The notes under the pieces: model-generated
Database searches by the model: none
Told to the model about the DNA's origin: nothing
What the model saw: only the letters and a program-made list of their open reading frames with translations
Shown here: positions 51,001-62,157 of the stretch, piece by piece
Position numbering within the stretch: the stretch's first letter is position 1
How the letters are laid out: each line of letters begins with the position of its first letter
Source: Rhea pennata
Taxonomy: Eukaryota > Chordata > Aves > Rheiformes > Rheidae
Direction: 5' to 3'
NCBI RefSeq assembly: GCF_028389875.1
Contig: NC_084671.1
Location: forward strand, 26,691,083 to 26,755,082
DNA: 64,000 bases
Position numbers and translations under genes: made by a program

Positions 51001-52048
51001 CATAAACCCTGGAGGATTTTCTCAGTCTAATTTTTAACTGAAGTGCTAGAAACAAAGTGCATTGACTTAAAATGTTGTCTCCAATGAATAGGAGACTAAG
51101 CATTTAATTTTTCTGTGGTCTGGAAAAAAACATAGTGCTGACTGTCCTGAGAATGGCTTTACAGTCACTAGATGCCTGTTAGGCTGTTCATGGGTATCTC
51201 CACTGCTCACACCTCAGTCTCAAATGCAATTGTTTTTTTTTTTTTCCCTTGTGTAACAGTTGAAACCTCTTTTAGAAAAAGTGGTTCCAGAGGAAGAGTA
51301 TGGCTATACTCCAAGAGAGACTGACATCAAAAGATGGAGGAAGCTCTTACAGAGCACAGAACATTTGGTAAGAAACCTTTTCTGAGAGGAAAAATGAATT
51401 CCCACCCTGGTCACTTCCTTGTCAAAGCTGGAGATGTGATGCCCAGAAATATATGGGGAAAGCAAAGAAACCATCTAAATTGGATCTCCTCATGATCAAA
51501 AGACGTTTCTAGGGTGTCAGTTGTTGGAGAAGCAAGTGGGGGTTGTGAACACAAATGCTTATGTTGCAACTGGAGGCCAGAAAGCCAAGATCAGTTGGTC
51601 TGGCTTGCTAAACCCTACTGGAGGATTCCTCTTAGCTCCTACAAATGGCAGTTGCCCCCCCTTGTACAGGACAGCAGGCTGAGGTAGAGGAGCTGGCTGA
51701 GAATTACAGTGAAACCCTGGCCAGACCGCACCACTCCGCCACTGGGGGCTGTGGTGACGTGACACTTTCAGTTGTCCAGCTGCTACTGCCGTGTCCCTTG
51801 TCAGAGTTGCCTATGGGGTCTGCAGTGGGGGAGGCAGTGCTGTCGAGCTGTGGTGCTGTGCATTAAGTCTCTCTTCTCTGCAGAAACCCTACTCTCCTGG
51901 GGACGCTACACCCTCCCTTGTCAAGAGAAAGGCATACGATGAAGGGTTGAAGGAGAAGATTAAGCAGAAGTGGGAAAAGGATAAGAATCCTAAATCTGCA
52001 GAGAAGCAGAAAGAACCAAACCTGCTGAAGCTACTGCCAGAGGAGTAA
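45016..52048 (+). CDS. CCDC81-like protein with two HU-type domains
   Basis: Resembles coiled-coil domain-containing protein 81, a centrosome/cilium-associated family whose N-terminus has two divergent copies of the bacterial HU/IHF fold. Twelve exons join in frame to about 508 residues: 45016-45094, 45566-45627, 45751-45907, 46531-46787, 47291-47382, 47937-48058, 48525-48662, 48903-48999, 49907-50018, 50498-50635, 51260-51367, 51884-52048. First HU-like domain: VSIWNGVAEYIQRHLL, VKINGLGTFFVVRQ, VQRPVFNLS. Second: GDVMILPVYHHKMRLEPFFR, ETLICLSRLLENACDVDFVF, DIGVLVIREN, VRMRFYKEFL. The later exons are charged and partly coiled coil (DEDRRQRERADLAAVLARRE), with EEEYGYTPRETDIKRW near the end. 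The start is uncertain because CTCTCTACAG at about 45035-45044 could be an acceptor, and exon 7 has a weak acceptor. A strong donor GGA|GTAAGT overlaps the TAA, so a longer isoform is possible. Human CCDC81 is about 650 residues. Confidence 0.85.
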
Positions 52049-53993
52049 GTGCCTGCCAGCTCCAGCCAAGGCCTGGGATACATGTGTGGCAGCAAGCCCC
52101 TTGCCCTGGCAGGGGTCCCAGCCCCAGAGCTGTGAGAGTGCTTCATTTCTGAGGGCAGGAGAATGGCCTGGGTTAGACCCATTCTTCCAGTGCCTCTCAG
52201 CAGCCTCAAGCAAATGCCTAAGACGCATCCTCGTGAAGGCTGTGGGTACAAATGGAGCTGTGGTTGGCGGGGGGGGGGGGGGGGGAGAGGCTGGTGGGGT
52301 CATAGCCGCAGTGCCAGAGGGCTCTTTTCACTTCTTTTGCAGCTGCACTTCCCCACCAGCTCAACAGACTCTGCGAGAGGCAGTGCTGTGTATGGCTGAG
52401 GGGGAGGCACAGGGGCAAGGGGGAGAGAAGAGGACGGCAGGATGTGGAGGACTCGGCCCCAGGGAGACCAGCTGTGTGGGTGCCCCCCGGGGGAGGGGGG
52501 CACAAAGGATGTGGGTCACATTGCACATCACAGAGATCCCCTAAAACTTTGGCAGAAGCATACCCAGAGCTGTACAGCCTGACAGAGGCCTGCATTATTC
52601 CTCTGCCTCTCTCCCTGTCTGTAAAACTGAACGGCTTTCTTTTAACTCCATAGCATTTGGGAGATGATCCAGCTACAAGACTGGGTGGTGAAAGGTATCA
52701 GGATGGCAAGCCGTGCAAATGAGAGATGAACAACCCCAGAGCATCCAGTGCCCTTCCAGACACTACATATACCTTCAGATCCTGGCACAGCCTGGATAAA
52801 CTTCCACCCTTTTTCTTTTGCAAGGACATTCATTCTTTGTCTCTGTAATGCAAATCTGCCTCCAAATCTGTTGATCATCATCCAATGACAATTAATCTTT
52901 GCAATGGCATTCCTTAGGATTTCCATGTCTCCCTCTAAGTGCCTAACTGCCTATCTCTCTTTCCCTGTGCAGCTCTCTGGATCAGCTTTATTTATCTACA
53001 TAGCTAGAACTTCCTTTCCCTATAGATCTATGTCTCTATCATGGCATATATGAGCTCCCTGGTATTTTACCTCCAACCTAGTCCGGCTGTAGGTACTGTA
53101 CTGAGATCAGATGGCTGAAACATCTTTTTCTCTCATGAAGTACCTACAGGGCTCAAGTTGAGAGGTCTGTATTTATTTTTTATTGGATGAAAAGCAGTGA
53201 AGAGAAATATTCTGGGACTCTTCCTCCACTCTGCAACTGCCATCATGGGCCAAATCGAAGTTGCAGATGAGTATTTTGGAGCACTATAGAGTCTTCAGCG
53301 AGAGGAGATACATTCCTGATAATGGAGAGTGGAGACACTTAATCCTATTAATTTTTAGCTGTCTCCTTTCTCTAATTATGATGACAGGTCTAATGCAGAG
53401 GAGAGAAATTAGCTTCATGCTTATTCCTATCGAGGGGTTTGTTGCAGCAAGTTATTTTAAGCATCTGGTTGATGGTGTTTTTAAGAGTTTTATAGGAAAC
53501 TATTATTCTTTGCATTGGAAAGAAGCTTTAGGGAAAACAGTCTCAAGCCTGTTTTGACAATCCTGTTAGCCTTTTTCAAATTCTGGGCTCCTTTAAACCG
53601 GTCTCTGATCCTACTCTGAATTTTATAACAAAACATCTCCAGCAGGATCAGGTGAGGACTTTTCAAAAAATTCTAGGGAAAGTGGCTGAAGCCAGTGTCC
53701 TTCTAATCTACTATTAGAAGGGATCTTTGCTTCTGTTTTGTACAAATTCCTCCTACCTAGTGCTCCACACAACATGAAACAGTCTGTCAGTGTTTGCTGG
53801 CAGAACCATCTTCACATGGTCTGAACAGGTGACAGCTGCCTGCCTGCTAGATCTTCTAGTTCTTGGGGACCTTTATCTCGCAGCTGTGGCCAACTGTCCT
53901 TCAGCCAGAGCTCCAGTTTTTGGAGCTCTTTTCCCTGCAGGCAATTTAAATTCAGATAGAAATTTTAACCAAACAGCACAAAAGCTTTACTGA
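52049..53993. other. Region between CCDC81-like gene and SLC35G2
   Basis: G-run of about 20 at 52266-52286. AT-rich beyond 52.9 kb. A 98-codon plus frame at 53261-53557 has no recognisable domain. No poly(A) signal for the CCDC81-like gene could be assigned with confidence. Confidence 0.5.
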
Positions 53994-53999
53994 TTTATT
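53994..53999 (-). terminator. SLC35G2: Poly(A) signal AATAAA, probable SLC35G2 3' end
   Basis: Minus-strand hexamer about 500 bp past the SLC35G2 stop codon at 54493. Confidence 0.5.
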
Positions 54000-54492
54000 C
54001 TCTTCTTTGTGTACATACAGGAAAGGCAAGTTAAAATCACAGAAATATTAGCATTGCTTCATTTAAAATATTACAGTCAATACAGAGGAAGTGTTACATG
54101 GGATTCAAGCACTCTGGTTCACTGTTTTAATGTTTTACTGTTCATTTTTCTGTTATCACAGTACACGGGAATGAGAGTCACTAGTGAATCGCTCTGTCTC
54201 TGTATTGTCTTATCCAGGGAAGGTGCCTATGACCTGGCCTGCACTTCTGTAGGCCAGCCTATGCTTCTGTTCCCATACCCTACATGCTGGAGACATATAC
54301 TTTTCTTACACGTCAAAAAATGTCAGGGGTTTTACACACTAGAACAAATTCATCTGGAAATACCAACATTGCTACATCAGCTGTGAATTTTTAAACAGTA
54401 GAGACAGAACCCGACGACTACTCTAGAAGAGACAGAGTTGCAACGTTACTCTCACACAGCCACATACAATGATTGGATAGCAAAACTGGAAA

Positions 54493-55728
54493 TCATTTAA
54501 TGGAAGAATCCAGAATCTCTTGATAATCTTGTCTTCCTAAATTCTTCCAGGACAACTTGTAACATGCTAAGAAAAATACGCTAACTAAAATAACTGCTCC
54601 ACCAGCAAGATCATAAGCACTTGGAAAGATTCGCAGCACGATGAGCTGCAGGACCATGGCGATGACTATCTCCAAGTGCTGTACGGTGCTGACCAGAGCA
54701 GGGTGGAACTTGCTGAGGGCATAGTAGACCCCCAGGAAGGCTGCTGTGGAGCATAGGCAGATGGCAAGGAGATAGCTCCAGGTTTCTCCATCCAGCGGAA
54801 CGATTGGCTCTTGAAGGAAAAACATGGTAGATGCTCCCCACACTGTTCCCGTCCAACTAAAGGTGAACAGGGCTGTCCACATGCTGATGTTATCTTTGAT
54901 CGACCTGTAGACTATCATGGAGAGAGCAGTGGTCAAACCTGCCATCACAGTCATGGTATAGCCAAAAGCTTCCTTCCAGGTGCTCAACAAAGAGTCTTCC
55001 TCGCTCACAATGTTGGGGATCATCACCAGGCAAACACCAAACACACTGCCAACTACAGTAATTATGTCTATGTAAGCCATTCCTTCATCTAATAGTAAAA
55101 AAGCCAAAATGGCACTGAACACTGTAGTGGTAGCCCTCCACATGATGGTCCCATTACTGGGGGGAACTATAGAGAAGGCAGTGTAGGCACAGGTAATGGA
55201 GATAACGTTGCAGACACCATAGAAGAAGAGCCGCAGTCTAAACCCTTTGGGGCCAAAGGGAGGCTCATGGTGATAACACACAACTGTAACAGACAGCACC
55301 TGTAAGACTGAGCGGATGAAAATTAACTCTAGGGATGGCACTTTGGAACGATCAGAAATCAGTCTTGTTATTAGAGCCACACATCCATGAGCCACAGCAG
55401 ATCCAAAAAGGACTACCCAAGTTTTTCTCGACTGCAGGATACTTCCTTCAGGAAAATTTTGGAATTGCCCAGTGTCATCGCATTTTGGCAATTGTGGTGG
55501 CTGAAGCTGGGTGTCTATTGTACCAAAAAAAGTCCTTTCTCTCCTTTTGCCATCATTCAGTAATCTTTTCTTAGGATTCTCCTCCATAAATACTCCAGTA
55601 TCTTCATTACCATCCTCATCTCCCTCTTCTCCTGGTTGAGGGTAATGGGAGGTATATTTCACTGTTACTGTGTTGGGATGGATTTTCACTCGTTTTTTGA
55701 CTGGGTATTTCTGAGAAGACATATCCAT
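54493..55728 (-). CDS. SLC35G2: SLC35G2 (TMEM22), DMT-superfamily transporter
   Basis: Multi-pass membrane protein of the drug/metabolite transporter (EamA) superfamily; substrate not established for this member. Complete in one exon, 411 residues against 412 in human. The chosen ATG at 55728 begins [19 protein letters not shown]; the frame stays open 10 codons upstream, but that part is likely the 5' leader after a GATCAG acceptor. A soluble, charged N-terminus of about 110 residues is followed by about ten hydrophobic segments forming two EamA repeats: first around [14 protein letters not shown] to CLVMIPNIV, second around [20 protein letters not shown] to [10 protein letters not shown]. 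Conserved blocks [39 protein letters not shown] and [17 protein letters not shown] are intact, as is the C-terminal DYQEILDS. No break. Confidence 0.97.
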   Translation of the reverse strand: MDMSSQKYPVKKRVKIHPNTVTVKYTSHYPQPGEEGDEDGNEDTGVFMEENPKKRLLNDGKRRERTFFGTIDTQLQPPQLPKCDDTGQFQNFPEGSILQSRKTWVVLFGSAVAHGCVALITRLISDRSKVPSLELIFIRSVLQVLSVTVVCYHHEPPFGPKGFRLRLFFYGVCNVISITCAYTAFSIVPPSNGTIMWRATTTVFSAILAFLLLDEGMAYIDIITVVGSVFGVCLVMIPNIVSEEDSLLSTWKEAFGYTMTVMAGLTTALSMIVYRSIKDNISMWTALFTFSWTGTVWGASTMFFLQEPIVPLDGETWSYLLAICLCSTAAFLGVYYALSKFHPALVSTVQHLEIVIAMVLQLIVLRIFPSAYDLAGGAVILVSVFFLACYKLSWKNLGRQDYQEILDSSIK

Positions 55729-57441
55729 TTCCTCAAAGAAAAATCCTGATCTTAACAAAACAAAGCAAAAAGATGCACTGTTATTTAATTAATAGTGAGA
55801 GATTCATTAATTTTAAATGCTGTCAGTTCTTACAAGCTATTTCCGTGAGCCATGCTACTAGATTTTTTTCTTGGTTTCCCTCGTTTGATATTAATTTCCA
55901 GTGAGTTATTGCTAGACGCCTTTGACAGGCCATTTGGATTTGCTTAAAAAGCCAACTAGGTAACTTAACCTTAGTTGCTAATTTTTGAAAATGACTTATG
56001 TTCTTACTATGTATAGTATAGAATATACAATATACTTTTATTCATACTCTACTGAGAAAGTTCTATTTCTGAAGCTTTTTAGACAGTAAATGCTCTCATT
56101 ATTAATTATGCTTACTTTTACTCATTTCCTTACATTACAGAAGAAATTTGGCAGGCAGAGATGATAACTTCGTTTGTAAACTGACAGGCAGCAGTATAGG
56201 GAAATACAGAGTATCCCTGAGTATGTCAGCACAGTTAGTACAGTAACAGAACAAATTTTTGAACAATATTTTGATGGTGTTAAAAATTCCATGTTCTTTT
56301 TTCATCTTTTTATTTCCAGTGATTGAAATTGCACTAGATTCATTTCTCAAACTGAATTCAAGTTCTTTTATAAAAGAAGAAAATTTGGAAGGGTTTGTCT
56401 GAACTACTAAGCAGACCTCCTAAAGGCAGGCAGTGCAGATATGGGAAGGCTGGATTTAAGAATACCTCTTTTTTGCCTCTGCCTGAGGGACCATTTCATC
56501 CTGCATGAACAGTGTGAGCTCACCCTTGGCATCTGTGATCTGTGCACACTGGCGAGGTGCACATGGGGAGCTGCATGTGTCAGGACAGCAGCCTCTGCCT
56601 CCCAAGGCAAGCAAGAAATCTCCTCGGAGGGACACAACGGTGCTCAGGGTGCTGGTGTTCACCCGCACAAATGCTCCTTAGTGTTTGCTGTGTTGGACAC
56701 ATGAAGCCCTGTCCGATGACCACAGTGCCCCCAGGGAGCCCACATGTGTCCTTGCTTCCCTCCAGCCTGTACCACGCGTGCCGTCATCATCTCAAGGCCC
56801 AAAATCACAACGCTGGGCCAGTTTAATACAAGGCATAGGGGCATCGTCAGGCTTACTTCATTGTCTGCGCTGCCTTCCATCTGTGCAAAGAGCCCTTCCA
56901 AATGAAGTCACAGCAGAGGAAAGACAACCTTTCCTGTCCTCCACAGAAAATAAATACATTCAGACTTTACGTGCTATGGAGGGACTTAATCACAAGCTAG
57001 ATTGGGAAAACACCCCTCTCCCTGTCATCTACATCTTTGTCCAGATGTAGAAACAGAAAGACTAACCAGATATCAAATAGAAACAGTTAAAGTGATCTCA
57101 GCAAAGAAAGTCATACCCAAAGTCGGCATGAAACAATCTACTTGTTCACAAAGTGGAACGTTTGAGTCGTATTAGCAAGCCTGTGAAGCCACGCTCCTTG
57201 GGAACAGGCAACTTCAGGTGTCTCATTATGAAAACAAATCCCCCAAACTTTAGATAGAGAGAAGGCAACCAGCGTGATCTTGCTAAGAACACTCCTTAGC
57301 CATCTCTGAATTGTTGACCAAACAAGCTTAGTCCAAAGAATGAACCTGTTTTTTTGTAAGTACAATTTTCCTATGATTTAACTGCAAGAAAATTCATCGT
57401 CTCATGCCCACTGTCTGTACAGAACAGCCGTTGAAGACGCT

Positions 57442-57519
57442 GCTTCATCTCTGTAGTAGTTGTAGGGGACAGGTATGGAGGGCACCGCTTCATCTCTGTG
57501 GTGGCTGTGGGGGACAGTA
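57442..57519 (+). repeat. Diverged 45-bp tandem duplication
   Basis: GCTTCATCTCTGTAGTAGTT (57442) recurs as GCTTCATCTCTGTGGTGGCT at 57487, each followed by GGGGACAG. Two copies, moderately diverged. Confidence 0.6.
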
Positions 57520-59765
57520 TTGCCTGTATCTTGCTGGCAAAAATAATTTACATAGGAATGGGACATTCTTCCTTTCTCCTCAGAGGTTTGGGAGTTACTG
57601 AACCCCTTACTATACTCCAGCTACAGCTGCAGCTTACCTCTTGCAGGCAGTGAATCCCTGGTAGCAACTGCAATGAATGGGAATGCAGAGAGGGGCTGGT
57701 GCTGGTCCCAGCTCTGGAAGGATACAAGGCAGGAGGATGGCAGCAGCACCATTTGGACTTGCACACGTAAGCGAGGTATCCTAGAGCACTGCCTTACTCT
57801 TGCTTTGGCAGACTATACTCCTGGCCTCAAGATAACTCACTGAAGCAGAGATCAGCAGAAGAGGGCATAAAGACAAGAAACACCTCTGTCTATGAAGGAG
57901 CCTTTGTGTTAGCACTCCTGTCCATGTCTGCTGCCAATTCATTTTCAACACAGCTCAGCCCAAAAATCAAAGCATACCCCATACACTGCTAAATGGTGCA
58001 AGAGTACTCAAGAGTTCTCATTAGCGTACAGTGTAGCTATTGCAAGAAACAAGAGGAGAAACAGCTGAAGTGCCAAGTATAGCAATACAAAGAGAATAAG
58101 AGCTGTGGATCAGCTGCTTTAGTGGGCAGCTCCAACAATCTATCAAGCATCTAAAACCACCCCATTAGAAAGCTACCTCCTCCTCCCTGTCTGCTACTTG
58201 CTCATTTTCTTCAGATAACATGTTAATTGCAGATTCTTTTAACATGCAAATGCAAAACTAACCAAATGAGTCAAAAGTAATGCTTCTAATAAACACATCT
58301 TCTCCTACTTTGCATTTTAATTGTGTTTTAAGATTTACAATTCTGCCTTGGCCTCCTCGCATCTTAAAAAATTATGATCTTCTTGATTTAAAACACAATA
58401 CATGGATGACAAAAAGTAAGTGGGAAGAAAAGACGACAAATGGTGTATAGCAGGCAATGATTATTGGAACTAAGGGAGATCTAGGCTATATAACCTCAGT
58501 CATCTCATTAGGAAACAGCTGAGTACCTGCTACAGCCACTGATTCATGAAAACAAAAAATCAAAACGACTAATTTCTTATCATTAGCACGTAACTGTATC
58601 TTTTTCTCTTTCTTTCTGAGTTTAGATTACATTTTCTTCCAACAAATATAGAAAAGGGTAGAGAAAAGAGACGAAATGCATTTGCAGATTTAGTATTGGA
58701 CCTACGTAACGTATTCAAAGATCTCTTTGGAGGAAAACAATAGATCAAGAGCACATAACTCAAAATGGCTGTCCTATAGAGACTCGGTATTTCCTTCAGT
58801 ATTCTACAGCACTAAGAATTTTAACTGTTGGAAGGTCTGGAAATTGGAAGAGGAAATGCAGGAGAAATGAGAAAGGTAGGAGATGAGAAATAACAAAGAA
58901 AAAAATAACAGGAATGCTTCAATCAAAATTTATTTACTCAACTAAATATTGTGTATATGACAAATAAATATTATGCCAACTCTAATACAGTACATTTATT
59001 TTCACTCTTTGGTGACCTTGCTTTGCTTAACCAGAAAGAATCTCAGAGACTGAGATTACTACATATCCCAAATCCATTATCTTTGTCCCAGACACAAATT
59101 TAAAACAAATGGAAACCAGCACAGCCTATGCAGAAAACTTGCTGCTTTGCTTTCTGCAAATGCCTTTTGCAGAGATTACATACACTTTTCTTCATATCTG
59201 GAAATATAAGATTTTTTTCATAGAAAATGCAAATAAACCACAATTTGCTTTTGAATCAAAAGTTTAATCAATCAAGTTTAATACAAGGCTGAAGATTAAG
59301 CAGTATGCAAGATACTAATGCTAAGTAACAAAACAAACATTCCTAATTCAGATGACAATCTGGGAAACCCATTCAAACTCCTGGAAATTACTGATCGTCA
59401 AAATGTGAACCCTGTATTCCCGGTGGTAAACAATTAATCCCAATGGACTCAATAAATCTATGATAGCTCATCAATAAAATATGTACTGTGATTTTTTTTA
59501 AAGCTACACATATGCTGATTAGCAAGCTAGAAATACATGATTATATGCTACTTTGCTACTGCCCTCCTCTCCCCCTCCCCAATAAAGGCTGAGCTTTCCT
59601 TCCTGCCTTGCCTGAAGGAATTAAGCCATTCAGGTCTGACTGCTTATTCTACCCACCAATTTTCACTAAACTCACAGGAAAAATACTCTCTCTTCTGTCA
59701 GATTTGGTCTAAATCAGTCAGCCAACTGAAAAGTTATTATTATGACAGATCTGCAGATGCAGTAA

Positions 59766-59784
59766 TTGCAATTCCTTAGGAATT

Positions 59785-59819
<35 letters not shown>
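59766..59819 (+). repeat. Hairpin followed by A33 run
   Basis: TTGCAATTCC and GGAATTGCAA are perfect inverted arms around TTA (59766-59788), running straight into 33 consecutive A (59787-59819). No obvious retrotransposed body precedes it. Confidence 0.85.
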
Positions 59820-59820
<1 letters not shown>

Positions 59821-61543
59821 CCATACATCCCATGCTTTGAAATTTGAGCCTTGCAGGGATGTTCTTTTGCCACTTCTGTGAAAATCCTGAAACCCAATCA
59901 AGTTAAACTTAGTTTATCAGAGGATTGTAACAAATTCTATAGGATAATTACAGGCTAATAATATTCCCCGAATATTACAAGTACAATAGACACACTCCAT
60001 CCCTACATAGCTCCCATTAACTAATTGAACGTGTATCACCTTCACAAAGCACCTCTCTGTAAAGATAGCACACTGACTTCTTTCAATTCGTTACGTGGTA
60101 CAGGAAAATCTAAATTCTGGCTTCAGCATCCTCTCCATTAAACTACCTTAGCTTGCAGATTATTCAAGACTTGTAAACACTGGTGATTCTTTGGTGCTTG
60201 ACAGTTCAGGCAACTGCACATGCCAAGCGATCTACACTCATCCAGTGTGTGATGAGTGTGATACAGCATGAACAAATAAGTGGGAGGAAGAGAAGACATA
60301 AGGTGCACAGCAGGCAATTAAATGTTGGCATCACTGAAACAGCCTACATTTCTCCTATGCTTTTAAACTACTTGATAAGGTGCATGCTAGAAAATCAGAG
60401 TACATTGTTTCTTCACACAGATGGTCTGACTATAACAATCACAACTGTATTTAAAATCAGATACACGCAAAGAAAGACTTAAGCCTTTCTTAAAATGAAG
60501 TGAATAATACAAGTATTTAAGAAAATGGAAATAGTAATTACATCAAAGAAGTTTTTAGTATTTCAGAACAACATACATTACATACAAACCAGCAGATAAG
60601 ACCCTGTCTTATATGGATCAAATCATATCCAATGGCATTAACTGCCAACAAGTTAATATCAATATGCCCGTCATAGAGCTTGAAAACCCTATCAGTACAT
60701 TCCCAATGGTATTTTTCTGGCTACAAAGCATTATTTGCATTAGCTCAAAGTTGCTGCATGCAACTTCAGTGGGTTAATACATGTGCGACACCTTTAATTT
60801 CCTTTACTTTCATCGACCTATTCTCTTGTTGTATAATGACCCCAGGTGTGCCCAGGCTCCATATAAATACACTTTTCTTTAATTTCTGCATTCAGTGTTG
60901 CCTGCTGTGTCTGCACAGCAGCAACATTAGCATTACGCAATTTCGAAGGAAGAGACACTTTGTCTGCAAAACTTCCCTGTTCAAAAACCCTAATCTGGAC
61001 GAGCCCCTTTAGACTGGAATTCCAGGCGTAGGGGGAAATAACAGAGAATACACCATTCCTTAAAAGTATTCTCTGATACTATAATAAAACAGCTTAGCTA
61101 GGCACAAGCAAGACCTTGTACAGTACATTACAAAGGGCTGAAGCAGAGCCCGAGAAGGCACATCGGGATCTGCTAGAACAGACTAAGGCCACGGTACCGC
61201 TTCAGCTGGTATTTTGCTTACTGCTTTCGGGGTTCCCCACGTAACTCGCACGAGACCCGGCGGCGCGGCGAGCGGGGACGGCGGCGTGCGAGGCGGCAGG
61301 GCCGGACGCGGCGCCTCACGGAGGGGACGGCACCGGCGACGAGACCTCCCCCGCGCGGCGCGGAGGGGCCACCGACCGGGGGGGGCTGAGCGAGAAAAAA
61401 AGGGGAGAGAATGCGACGGGGGAGGCTTAAATAAATAAGCAGCAGCCTCAGGGGGTGGCGGCCGGCAGCAGTCCCAGGGTGCTGCTGGATTCCCGCCCGG
61501 CCCGGCCCTCACCGCCGCCGCTCGCAGCGCCCCAAGCACTTAC

Positions 61544-61700
61544 CGCTGCCGCAGCACCCGCCGCCGCCGCCGCCGCCGCCTCAGCCCGAGGCGCCCCCCA
61601 TGGCGGGAGCCGCCGCCCCCCTCAGCCCGCGGGCCGCATTGCCGCGGCTGCGGAGAGGCTGCCGCCGGGGCCCGGCAGGCCGCTGCGGTGCGGTGGTGCC
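61544..61700 (-). other. SLC35G2: Probable non-coding first exon of SLC35G2
   Basis: Defined only by the GTAAGT donor on the minus strand at its 3' edge; the upstream limit is a guess. The rich (CCG)n tract at 61559-61578 would lie in this leader. Confidence 0.4.
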
Positions 61701-62089
61701 GCCGCCCCCCTCCCTCCGCTCTGTCGCGACAGGCGCCGCGCCCCCAACCCGCCCGAGCTGGGCGCCGCCGCCGCTTTCCTGTCTCCCCGGGCGACGCCCC
61801 GCCCCGTCCCCCCCCCCTCTCGGCCGCGGCGCTAACGGCGCTAACGGCCGTCTTCCGCCCCGCGGGCGCGCGCGGCGCCCGGGCGCATGCGCGCCGTTTT
61901 CGCGCGAAAGACGTTTGCGGCGCCCAGCGGCCGCGTGCTGCGCGGCGCGCGCGCCGGGCGGGGCCGCCGCGGCCCGCCGTGCCCCCCCCCCCGCCCCCCG
62001 CGCGCGCGGCCCCCCCCCCCCCCCCCCGCGGCGGCGGCGGGCAGCGCCGTGGCGGCGCGCGGGCGCCAGGGGGCGCTGGGGGTCCGGCG

Positions 62090-62157
62090 CGCGGCGGCGG
62101 CTGCGCCATTGGCGGGTCGGAAATGCCGCCAGATGGCGGTTTAGGATTGCGGCTCCG
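62090..62157 (+). other. STAG1: Probable non-coding first exon of STAG1
   Basis: STAG1 encodes a cohesin SA subunit. No coding sequence of STAG1 (its N-terminus MITSELPVLQ) is present in the window; the call rests on conserved gene order next to SLC35G2 and a GTGAGC donor after 62157. The exon start is a guess. Confidence 0.4.
62126..62139 (+). promoter_or_regulatory. Candidate CTCF/YY1 site in STAG1 promoter
   Basis: CCGCCAGATGGCGG matches the CTCF core (CCASYAGRKGGCRS) at 13 of 14 positions and is almost palindromic. The GATGGCGG half also fits YY1. It sits about 20 bp before the proposed splice donor. Confidence 0.5.

Larger units (their letters stand above)
55760..61543 (-). other. SLC35G2 5' leader intron (inferred)
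   Basis: AT-rich, no coding exon on either strand. If the leader exon ends at the strong GTAAGT donor at 61543/61542 this 5.8 kb is one intron. It contains an A33 run preceded by a perfect hairpin (59766-59819) and a diverged pair of about 50 bp repeats at 58411 and 60270. Confidence 0.5.

Noticed and set aside
53261-53557. 98-codon hydrophobic plus frame
   Set aside because: AT-rich DNA with no recognisable domain; no splice or promoter context.
59400-59819. Processed pseudogene or SINE ending in the A33 run
   Set aside because: No coding remnant, pol III boxes or flanking direct repeats could be found upstream of the A-run.
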